From contig CP166131.1 in NCBI GenBank assembly GCA_041228345.1, positions 1,419,001-1,483,000 of the forward strand: a stretch of 64,000 bases of DNA, written 5' to 3'. Source of the stretch: Alphaproteobacteria bacterium LSUCC0396 (GTDB lineage: Bacteria > Pseudomonadota > Alphaproteobacteria > Puniceispirillales > Puniceispirillaceae). This document shows positions 57,050-64,000 of the stretch, one piece after another. The translations under genes were made by a program, and so were the position numbers. How positions within the stretch are numbered: position 1 is the first letter of the stretch; the number at the start of each line of letters is the position of its first letter. The notes beneath the pieces were generated by a model. That model was not told the origin of the DNA. It saw only the letters and a list, made by a program, of their open reading frames with translations, and made no database searches.

Positions 57050-58063
57050 ATGATGCGTAAGGTTCTTCTTACAACAACTGCGCTTATTGCTTTGGGCAGT
57101 GTTTCTGCGGTAGCTGCAGACATTTCAATTAGTGGTAATGCTCGTTTTCGTTACAACAGCTGGTCTGACGACGACGCAGCAGTTGCTGGTGCAAACAATA
57201 ACTCAATGACAGATGTTTTACAGCTTTGGGTAAAATCATCCGCTACACTCGACAATGGCCTATCAATTGGTACAAATCATCGTATTTTGACCAGCGGTGC
57301 TGTCGATCGCAACTGGATCGATATCGATGGCGATTTCGGTAAAATTGACCTCGGCAAACAGTGGTCTGTAAACTACTCTTCGTCACTCGATGAGAACTGG
57401 GAGGCTACTATAGCCGGCGGCGCTTATATTGGCGGCTCAACCAATGCCGGCCTTGCCGCCATGGGTGATCAAACGACTGGCTTTCTTGGTGGCGGTAAAG
57501 GCAATAAGGTTGTCTATCACATGCCATCAATTGGTGGGCTAAGCGCAGCCATTTCTTACGGAGACGCTGGTGCCACTTCAGAAGCTGATGAGACAGCTAC
57601 AGCTGTTGGCTACAAAATGGACATTCTGGGCGGTAGCCTTCGCCTTCAATATGCCAATATTGTAACAGACGGGGCGGACTCAACCGCTGATGAATCAGCA
57701 GGCACAGAGTATGGTGCTGAGTATTCATCTTCATTTGGCCGCGTATACGTGATTTCTCAAAACACAGAAACTACTACTTCAGCTGGTGCTAAGACATCTG
57801 ATGTAGAAGGAACAACTTTCGGTGGTCAGTATAATTTGAACAGCGCTACCAAGTTAGTTTACTATCGCCGAGAAATGTCGCAAGACGGCACAACAAATCT
57901 CGGTGATGACTTTTCTTCTGACACAATTGGTGTTCGTTATGACATGACCGGTGGATTGCGCATTGGTCTTCTGCACACAAACTACGACTTCACAGATGCT
58001 TCAGCAGCTGCAACAAGTGATAACGGCTCAGCAACTCGTTTGCAAGTTCGTGTAAACTTCTAA
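57050..58063 (+). CDS. outer-membrane porin
   Basis: Predicted general porin of 337 residues. Signal peptide MMRKVLLTTTALIALGSVSAVAA, then DISISGNARFRYNSWSDDD, an early beta strand. The alternating Gly/Ser/Thr/aromatic pattern, short strands and the terminal LQVRVNF with C-terminal Phe (recognised by the BAM machinery) mark a 16-stranded porin. The acidic, Asp/Ser/Ala-rich composition and lack of Cys fit. GGAG with good spacing, a leader hairpin and a strong terminator all point to high expression. Confidence 0.9.
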   Translation: MMRKVLLTTTALIALGSVSAVAADISISGNARFRYNSWSDDDAAVAGANNNSMTDVLQLWVKSSATLDNGLSIGTNHRILTSGAVDRNWIDIDGDFGKIDLGKQWSVNYSSSLDENWEATIAGGAYIGGSTNAGLAAMGDQTTGFLGGGKGNKVVYHMPSIGGLSAAISYGDAGATSEADETATAVGYKMDILGGSLRLQYANIVTDGADSTADESAGTEYGAEYSSSFGRVYVISQNTETTTSAGAKTSDVEGTTFGGQYNLNSATKLVYYRREMSQDGTTNLGDDFSSDTIGVRYDMTGGLRIGLLHTNYDFTDASAAATSDNGSATRLQVRVNF

Positions 58064-58080
58064 AAAAACCAATCACGGAA

Positions 58081-58102
58081 AAGGGGGCTTTGGCCCCCTT
58101 TT
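58081..58102 (+). terminator. strong intrinsic terminator after the porin gene
   Basis: AAGGGGGC-TTTG-GCCCCCTT with further T residues (TTTTTTATT) forms an 8-bp, GC-rich stem and U-tract 18 bases after the porin stop. Confidence 0.95.
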
Positions 58103-58161
58103 TTATTGCTATAAATCAAACTTTATTGCACTACTAGGGCTCGGCATGGTTCGATTGGGAG

Positions 58162-58686
58162 ATGAAATTGGCGATACGAATCAAATTCATAGGATTAATG
58201 ATCCTCATCTGTTCACTATTGGTGGCATGTGGAAACGGTAAAAACATTATTCCTAATGACCCATCCAATGAAAAAGACGAAATTTCCATTTTAACCGGCA
58301 AGCCAGGTGGCATTAAATTATCAGATTTAGGCAAAAAAAACGATTCTGGCAACAGCTTGCCAGTGAACGCGCTGTTATGGCGGGCGGCACTTGATATCGC
58401 GTCATTTGTGCCATTGGATGATGTCGATACATTTGGTGGCAGCATTGTTACCGAATGGCACCAGTCTAAAGCCGCCCCTAATCAGCGTCTGAAATTAACC
58501 ATGTTTGTGGTTGGCCGCGAGTTGCGTTCCGATGCAATCACCGTTCGCGCCTATATCCAAAACCGCCTTGGCACTGAGTGGATTGATGCTGGCCGTGATG
58601 AAGCACTTGGCCGCAAGCTAGAGGATCTGGTACTGACCCGCGCACGCGAATTACGCGCTGCCGCGATCACCGAAACGGTTGATTAA
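58162..58686 (+). CDS. DUF3576 lipoprotein
   Basis: A 174-residue predicted outer-membrane or periplasmic lipoprotein. Signal MKLAIRIKFIGLMILICSLLVAC with lipobox LVAC (Cys23). The mature core SLPVNALLWRAALDIASFVPLDDVDTFGGSIVTEWHQ and LKLTMFVVGRELRSDAITVRAYIQ is the DUF3576 domain, a family found upstream of leuS in many alphaproteobacteria. Function unknown; the link to leuS and lptE suggests envelope assembly. GGGAG directly abuts the ATG, so spacing is poor, but no better start keeps the signal. Confidence 0.9.
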   Translation: MKLAIRIKFIGLMILICSLLVACGNGKNIIPNDPSNEKDEISILTGKPGGIKLSDLGKKNDSGNSLPVNALLWRAALDIASFVPLDDVDTFGGSIVTEWHQSKAAPNQRLKLTMFVVGRELRSDAITVRAYIQNRLGTEWIDAGRDEALGRKLEDLVLTRARELRAAAITETVD

Positions 58687-58844
58687 TTTCTGGCCATGTA
58701 TTGATTGCCCGCAAACCAACCTATTCACCGTTATATTGACAATCTGACATGGTAATATTGATCATAAATCCGGCATCCGATCTGGTTTGCATCATACGTG
58801 ACGCAATGGCTGACGAGCCGGAAAATGATCGAAGGAAGATTTGA

Positions 58845-61412
58845 ATGACCCAATATGATGCCCCCGCGATTGAACAGAAATGGCAAGATAAATGGGAGCA
58901 GGCTGATTGTTTTACCGCCAGCGTCGACCATGACAAACCAAAATATTATGTCCTTGAGATGTTTCCCTATCCTTCGGGGCGGATTCATATGGGGCATGTT
59001 CGCAATTACACGCTTGGTGATGTCGTGGCGCGTTACCAGCGCGCCAAGGGGTTTAATGTTTTACATCCGATGGGGTGGGATGCGTTTGGTCTGCCAGCCG
59101 AAAACGCGGCCATGGAGCGCGGTGTTCATCCAGGCAAATGGACGATTGAAAATATCGCCGCCATGCGTACCCAGCTGAAAAGCATGGGGCTGTCCTATGA
59201 TTGGTCTCGGGAATTTGCCACCTGTTCACCTGATTATTACCAGCATGAACAAAAGATGTTTTTGAAATTTCTCGAAGCTGGCCTGGCCTATCGCAAGGAA
59301 AGCTGGGTCAATTGGGATCCGGTTGAAAACACCGTTCTGGCGAATGAACAGGTTGTCGATGGCTGTGGCTGGCGTTCAGGCGCGCCCGTTGAACGCCGCC
59401 TTTTGTCACAATGGTTTTTGAAAATCACTGATTTTGCCGATGAACTTTTGGCCGCGATTGGCGATCTTAACCGCTGGCCCGACCGCGTGAGGCTGATGCA
59501 GCAGAACTGGATTGGAAAGTCCGAAGGTGCGCGTATCCAGTTTTCAATTAACGGTAAGAGCCCGATTGACGCTGATCATATTGAGGTCTTTACCACGCGC
59601 CCTGACACATTATTTGGCGCGTCATTTCTGGCCATCGCCGCCAATCACCCATTGGCGCTGGCGATTGGCAAAAATATCCCCGCTGCGGCTGATTTCATCA
59701 CTGAATGCGCCAAGCTTGGTACATCTGAAGCCGCTGTCGAAACAGCCGAGAAAAAAGGCTTTGATACTGGATTGCAGGTTAGCCATCCGCTTGATCCGGC
59801 CATTAAAATGCCGGTTTATATTGCTAATTTCGTGCTGATGGATTACGGCACTGGGGCGATTTTTGGCTGTCCTGCACATGACCAGCGTGATCTTGATTTT
59901 GCCAATGCTTATGGACTTCAAATTTTACCGGTGGTTCTGCCTGATGGCGAAGATGCGGCTAGCTTCACCGTAACCGACACGGCCTATACTGGCCCCGGAA
60001 AGCTTTTTAATTCGGGGGCTTGGGATGGGCTTGATATCGAGGCTGGCAAAGCCGCCGCGGTTGCCGCAATTACCGCCGCCAACGCTGGAACTGGCGAGAC
60101 AACTTACCGGCTTCGTGACTGGGGCGTATCGCGCCAGCGCTATTGGGGCTGCCCGATCCCAATCATCCATTGCGATGATTGCGGTGCTGTTCCGGTGCCG
60201 GAAAAAGACCTGCCGGTTACCCTACCCGAGGATGTTGATTTTTCCGGAAGTGGCAACCCGCTAAGCCGTCACCCAAACTGGAAACATACCAGCTGTCCGA
60301 AATGCGGCAAGGCGGCCACGCGCGAACAGGATACTTTTGATACGTTTTTTGAGAGCTCATGGTATTTCTTGCGCTATGCAGATCCAGCATCAGATGACGG
60401 GATAAATGGCGAAGCGGCGGCATATTGGCTGCCGGTTGATCAATATATTGGTGGGGTTGAACACGCCGTTTTACATTTGCTTTATTCACGTTTTTTCACC
60501 CGGGCACTATCCAAGGTCGGTTATCTTGATCTTGGTGAACCGTTTGCCGGCCTGATGACGCAAGGCATGGTCTGCCACCAGACATTTCAGGACAAATCAG
60601 GTAAATGGCTGTTTCCGACAGATGTGGTCAAAAAGGGTGATGAGTGGGTGCAAATCGCGGATGATAGCGAAGTGACTGCTGGCCGCATTGAAAAGATGAG
60701 TAAATCAAAGCGCAATGTTGTTGACCCTGAGCTGATTATCCAGAATTACGGCGCTGATACGGCGCGGTTATTCATGCTTTCGGACTCGCCACCCGAGCGT
60801 GATATGGAATGGACTGAATCCGGCGTTGAAGGCGCGTCACGGTTTTTAAAGCGGGTCTGGCGTATGGCACAGGAGCCAGATCTTGCCCCCCGTGGCGCGG
60901 CGCCATTGCCCGATAGTGAGGGCAGCGCGCTCGCACTTATCCGTATAGCACATAAATCTATTATTGGCCTGTCTGCCGATATTGAAAATTTCCGCTTTAA
61001 CCGAGCCGTTGCCCAGCTGCATATGCTTGCCAACGCAATCGCCGATTTAAAAGCCGGTGACAAGGGTGCCAACGAGGCAAAGCGGTTCGCAATTGAGACA
61101 CTGACCCAACTATTGGCGCCGTTATCACCTCATATTGCCGAGGAGATATGGCAATGCCTCGGCCATGACGGTTTGCTTGCTAACGCCGCATGGCCACAAG
61201 CTGATGCCAGCCTTGCTGCCGATGATGAGATTGAAATTGGGATTCAGGTAAATGGTAAACTCCGTGATACCATTATGCTGCCACGCGATTGCGAAGCCAG
61301 TGATGCCGAAGCGCGCGCGCTGGCGTCACCGGCGATTATCCGCTATCTTGATGGAAAGCCTCCGAGGAAATTGATTGTTGTTAAAAACCGAATTATCAAT
61401 GTGGTTATCTAA
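58845..61412 (+). CDS. leuS: leucyl-tRNA synthetase
   Basis: Class I synthetase, 855 residues, charging tRNA-Leu. HIGH motif is [21 protein letters not shown] near residue 40, KMSKS appears as [13 protein letters not shown] near 618, and the editing domain includes [18 protein letters not shown] with [15 protein letters not shown]. The zinc-type module ([10 protein letters not shown]...SCPKCGK) is intact. GAAGGAAG before the ATG. The gene overlaps the lptE start, so the two are coupled. Confidence 0.98.
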   Translation: MTQYDAPAIEQKWQDKWEQADCFTASVDHDKPKYYVLEMFPYPSGRIHMGHVRNYTLGDVVARYQRAKGFNVLHPMGWDAFGLPAENAAMERGVHPGKWTIENIAAMRTQLKSMGLSYDWSREFATCSPDYYQHEQKMFLKFLEAGLAYRKESWVNWDPVENTVLANEQVVDGCGWRSGAPVERRLLSQWFLKITDFADELLAAIGDLNRWPDRVRLMQQNWIGKSEGARIQFSINGKSPIDADHIEVFTTRPDTLFGASFLAIAANHPLALAIGKNIPAAADFITECAKLGTSEAAVETAEKKGFDTGLQVSHPLDPAIKMPVYIANFVLMDYGTGAIFGCPAHDQRDLDFANAYGLQILPVVLPDGEDAASFTVTDTAYTGPGKLFNSGAWDGLDIEAGKAAAVAAITAANAGTGETTYRLRDWGVSRQRYWGCPIPIIHCDDCGAVPVPEKDLPVTLPEDVDFSGSGNPLSRHPNWKHTSCPKCGKAATREQDTFDTFFESSWYFLRYADPASDDGINGEAAAYWLPVDQYIGGVEHAVLHLLYSRFFTRALSKVGYLDLGEPFAGLMTQGMVCHQTFQDKSGKWLFPTDVVKKGDEWVQIADDSEVTAGRIEKMSKSKRNVVDPELIIQNYGADTARLFMLSDSPPERDMEWTESGVEGASRFLKRVWRMAQEPDLAPRGAAPLPDSEGSALALIRIAHKSIIGLSADIENFRFNRAVAQLHMLANAIADLKAGDKGANEAKRFAIETLTQLLAPLSPHIAEEIWQCLGHDGLLANAAWPQADASLAADDEIEIGIQVNGKLRDTIMLPRDCEASDAEARALASPAIIRYLDGKPPRKLIVVKNRIINVVI

Positions 61413-61929
61413 CCGCACCGGCCATAAGGCCAATCTGCGGGCTTTTCAGCTTGTTTTTCGCGTGCTGTGCGGGTTGGTTCTTGCCGGGTGTAGCGATTTA
61501 TCGGTGCGCCAGCTCGGCGACAATAATCAAGAAGTCCTGCGACAAATCGCGGTTACGCCAACAGCCGGGCGCGAGGGCCAGCTTTATCACCACGAATTGC
61601 AAAAATTACTGTATATTGGTGGACAACTGCCTGAAAACTATGAATTAACCTCGTCGATTTTGATTAGCGCTTCAAGCGCATTATCAGTTCAAGGCGTAAG
61701 CTCAACATTGAAAAAAATGAGCATGACAACGAGCTTTGCATTGCGCCGCTTAGCCGATGGTAAAACGCTCCTTGCTGATAGTGTTACCGCGGATGCGACG
61801 CTTGGCACGGTAACATCGCTTTATGGAAAGGATAAATCTGAAATTCATGCCCGGGAACGCCTCGCCATTCTATTGGCACAGCGTGTTGTTCGCCGGTTAC
61901 AGCTTTATTTTCTAGAACAGAGCCGATAG
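61399..61929 (+). CDS. lptE: LptE-like LPS-assembly lipoprotein
   Basis: Plug subunit that helps LptD place LPS in the outer membrane. About 176 residues with a lipoprotein signal ([17 protein letters not shown], lipobox LAGC). The remainder shows repeated strands ([46 protein letters not shown]) in the pattern of LptE, and ends [18 protein letters not shown]. Position between leuS and holA is the standard place for lptE, which supports the call because LptE sequences diverge fast. Start inside the leuS end (ATG 61399) or the TTG at 61375. Confidence 0.8.
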   Translation: MWLSNRTGHKANLRAFQLVFRVLCGLVLAGCSDLSVRQLGDNNQEVLRQIAVTPTAGREGQLYHHELQKLLYIGGQLPENYELTSSILISASSALSVQGVSSTLKKMSMTTSFALRRLADGKTLLADSVTADATLGTVTSLYGKDKSEIHARERLAILLAQRVVRRLQLYFLEQSR

Positions 61930-61946
61930 CGGGCAACGTCTAAGAG

Positions 61947-62966
61947 ATGAAAGTTGCGCCCCGCCAAATTTCCAGCTTTTTAACAAAACCACCTGCCGAC
62001 ATTAACGCCGTTCTGTTTCACGGTAATGATTTAGGCATGATTAGCGAACGCGCAAAGCAATTTGCCGCCTTATTTAGCGATAATTTGGACGATGTATTTT
62101 CGGTAACGCGGCTAAGCGGCGATATGTTATCTGGCGAGGTAGGCTTAATTGCTGATTCGGCCGCCGCCATTCCGGCCTTTGGTGATCGCCGGCTTGTTCT
62201 CGTTAAGGGTCGCGGTACCGAATTGCTAGAAGCCGCTAAACTGGCACTGGCAAAACCGTTACCCAATACCATGATCATAATCGAAGCAAGCGACACAACA
62301 ACGAAACACGCGATTGTTAAATTATTCGAAACCAGCAAAACCGCTGCATCAATTGGCTGTTATGCTGATGGTGTCGGTGATATTTGTGAGTTAGCCAACA
62401 AAATTTTTGCCGCCGACAACGTCACTGCAAGCCGTGATGCGTTTGATATCATCGCCGGGCGGTTGGGCAGTGACCGGGCTTCATCACGCAGTGAAATTGA
62501 AAAACTGGCTTTAATGGCAGGGCCGGGCGGGCGGCTTGAGGCTGAGGATGTACAGATCGCGCTTGGCGATAGTGCGCTTCTTGCTATTGATGATATTGCC
62601 GATGCGCTGGCTAGTGGCGCCGTTGCCCGGCTGCAACAGGCGCTGCAAAAAGCCTGGTATGAAGATACCAATGCCGTGATGATCATTCGCGGTTGCCAAA
62701 CCTATTTTCGGCAATTGGGTCTTGCCGGCTATGCGATGACAAATGGTCAATCAGCGCAAAATGCCTTGCGCAGTCTGCGCCCACCGCCGCATTTCAAATT
62801 ACAGCACCGGTTACAGGCGCATCTTCGGCGCTGGCGACCGCATCTGGCAATGGAAATGGTCAACCGGTTACAAGATATTGAATTACAACTGAAATCTGGC
62901 AGAATTGACGATCAACTTTGCACCGCGCAAAGCCTTTTAGGGATTTGCCTTCGCGCGCCGCGCTAG
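61947..62966 (+). CDS. holA: DNA polymerase III subunit delta
   Basis: Clamp-loader subunit that opens the beta clamp, 339 residues. Recognised by AVLFHGNDLGMISERAKQF at the N-terminus, RLVLVKGRGTELLEAAKL, DIIAGRLGSDRASSRSEIEKLAL and LLAIDDIADALASGAVARLQQALQKAW, the order of the delta family, and by its place after lptE. AAGAG lies near the ATG. It overlaps the convergent parB stop by four bases. Confidence 0.9.
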   Translation: MKVAPRQISSFLTKPPADINAVLFHGNDLGMISERAKQFAALFSDNLDDVFSVTRLSGDMLSGEVGLIADSAAAIPAFGDRRLVLVKGRGTELLEAAKLALAKPLPNTMIIIEASDTTTKHAIVKLFETSKTAASIGCYADGVGDICELANKIFAADNVTASRDAFDIIAGRLGSDRASSRSEIEKLALMAGPGGRLEAEDVQIALGDSALLAIDDIADALASGAVARLQQALQKAWYEDTNAVMIIRGCQTYFRQLGLAGYAMTNGQSAQNALRSLRPPPHFKLQHRLQAHLRRWRPHLAMEMVNRLQDIELQLKSGRIDDQLCTAQSLLGICLRAPR

Positions 62967-63916
62967 CGTATACCCAACTTTGCCAGCAAATTGGTCATCT
63001 GCTCTAGTGACTGACAATCAATCACCAACTTGCCGCGCTCCTTGGCTTCATCCCAGTCAATCTGAAATGCCAGACCCAGCTTATCAGCTGCTTGGCGTTC
63101 CAGTGCTTTGATATCTGCCGATTTCTCTGGCTTAGCCGCTTTTTTGCCTGTCTTAACCCGATCTTGTTTGGCGAGCATTTCGGCCTGACGTGCCGACAGG
63201 CCTTTCGCAACAATCACCCTAGCAAGCGCGTCAGCATCGCCATGACCGATTAGCGGCCGCGCCTGTCCCATCGTGATTTTCCGGTCAAGAAGCAACGTCT
63301 GAACCGACGGCGGTAGTAATAAAAGCCGTAAGAGATTCGCAATGTGGCTTCTTGATTTACCAATAATTTCAGATACTTGTTCTTGTGTATAGCGGTTGGT
63401 TTCTAACAGTTTCTGATAGCCTTGCGCTTCTTCAATAACGCTAAGATCGCTTCGCTGAATATTTTCAATCAGCGCAATTTCATAACATTCAGCCTCGGTC
63501 AGGTCGCGAATAATCGCCGGAACCTGATGTATTTTCGCCAATTGCGCCGCACGCCAACGGCGTTCACCAGCAACAAGTTGATAGCGGCTTGGTTTTTCCG
63601 GGTTTGGGCGCAATAGAATTGGCTGAACAATACCTTTTTGCCGGATCGACGCCGCCAAATCATTCAGACCGTCCTTGTCAAACTGTCGACGCGGCTGCCA
63701 GGGGCCAACATTAATCCATTCGATCGGAATTTCCTGAAAGCCTGCTGATGGCGCGAGGGGCGCTGCAGCGGTTGATGCGTTACCATCACGTATAGCCGCC
63801 GCGCCTGTTGCCGCGGCAATGCCGCGATCACCTAACAGTGATGACAGCCCGCGCCCAAGCCCACGATTGGCGGTTTTCTTTGGCGATGCGGTGCCCGACG
63901 AGGTTTTTGGTGGCAT
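62963..63916 (-). CDS. parB: chromosome-partitioning protein ParB
   Basis: CTP-dependent DNA clamp that binds parS and spreads, 317 residues. GLGRGLSSLLGDRG near the N-terminus is the ParA-activating peptide; the CTP-binding boxes include QPILLRPNPEKPSRYQLVAGERRWRAAQLA; the helix-turn-helix is YTQEQVSEIIGKSRSHIANLLRLLLLP. C-terminal dimerisation segment present. parA lies immediately upstream, overlapping as TAATG. No parS-like palindrome is seen nearby in this window. Confidence 0.95.
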   Translation of the reverse strand: MPPKTSSGTASPKKTANRGLGRGLSSLLGDRGIAAATGAAAIRDGNASTAAAPLAPSAGFQEIPIEWINVGPWQPRRQFDKDGLNDLAASIRQKGIVQPILLRPNPEKPSRYQLVAGERRWRAAQLAKIHQVPAIIRDLTEAECYEIALIENIQRSDLSVIEEAQGYQKLLETNRYTQEQVSEIIGKSRSHIANLLRLLLLPPSVQTLLLDRKITMGQARPLIGHGDADALARVIVAKGLSARQAEMLAKQDRVKTGKKAAKPEKSADIKALERQAADKLGLAFQIDWDEAKERGKLVIDCQSLEQMTNLLAKLGIR

Positions 63917-64000
63917 TAGGCGACTTCCTTTTCCTGATTTAACAACTCGGCGGCAAGCGCGATATAGGCCTGTGAGCCAGTACAGTTTAGATCATACATC
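63916..64000 (-). CDS. parA: ParA, last 28 codons only
   Basis: Window edge cuts the gene. The visible C-terminus MYDLNCTGSQAYIALAAELLNQEKEVA followed by TAA matches ParA/Soj ATPases, and the TAATG overlap with parB confirms the operon. ParA segregates replication origins together with ParB. Confidence 0.9.
   Translation of the reverse strand, partial: MYDLNCTGSQAYIALAAELLNQEKEVA

Overview
The window reads as chromosome from a free-living alphaproteobacterium of about 50% GC. The evidence is a CcrM-type GANTC methyltransferase, an ETF-ubiquinone oxidoreductase, a fused indolepyruvate oxidoreductase, the run DUF3576 / leuS / lptE / holA / parB / parA, and a one-domain-degenerate RibA. Gene content and order resemble marine SAR116-type (Puniceispirillum-like) bacteria; that placement is inference from memory, not a search. 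The parAB end suggests the right edge lies near the replication origin. No phage, insertion sequence with an intact transposase, CRISPR array or defence system is visible.

Layout. 1-6.9 kb (minus strand): mtaB (cut by the edge), dapF, xth, lolA, ftsK and a dapC-like aminotransferase. 7.1-8.9 kb (plus): gmhB and a UbiH-family hydroxylase. 9.0-12.0 kb (minus): small housekeeping genes (DUF971, Trm112-like, LON-domain protein, CnoX-type thioredoxin, ProX deacylase). 12.2-14.4 kb: a sugar oxidoreductase plus DegT aminotransferase pair, then tRNA-Gly. 14.6-16.1 kb: an AT-richer, gene-poor patch next to the tRNA with a secreted chalcone-isomerase-like protein, a small lipoprotein, and a 352-bp segment bounded by 13-bp inverted repeats. 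That segment contains an inverted 19-bp copy of the tRNA 3' end. 16.1-18.9 kb: LysE exporter, MFS exporter, hydrolase.

19.0-36.5 kb is a catabolic block. It holds a complete dipeptide-type ABC transporter operon (substrate-binding protein, two permeases, two ATPases), three different M20 amidohydrolases, a gamma-glutamyltransferase-family enzyme, a GMC oxidoreductase, a fused indolepyruvate ferredoxin oxidoreductase and a VOC protein. Together they look like uptake and hydrolysis of N-acylated, N-carbamoylated or gamma-glutamyl amino compounds and oxidation of the products; the actual substrates cannot be read from sequence. Two intergenic minisatellites (12-bp and 17-bp units) sit in this block.

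36.5-40.4 kb makes nucleotide sugars (ugd, galU, manB/pgm). Then come malate synthase G, ccrM with GANTC sites in its own upstream region, rnhB, moaB, a soluble lytic transglycosylase and a uracil-DNA glycosylase lacking most iron-sulphur ligands. 48.5-52.7 kb is a plus-strand run of ETF-QO, a TPR protein and ispE, followed by tRNA-Gln. 53-58 kb holds a beta-decarboxylating dehydrogenase, an orphan response regulator, ribA, yggS and a porin with a leader hairpin and strong terminator. 58.1-64 kb is DUF3576 lipoprotein, leuS, lptE and holA, converging on parB and parA.

I see no clear new multi-gene system. The best candidates for follow-up are the tRNA-Gly-linked patch, the catabolic block, the divergent uracil-DNA glycosylase and the intergenic repeats.
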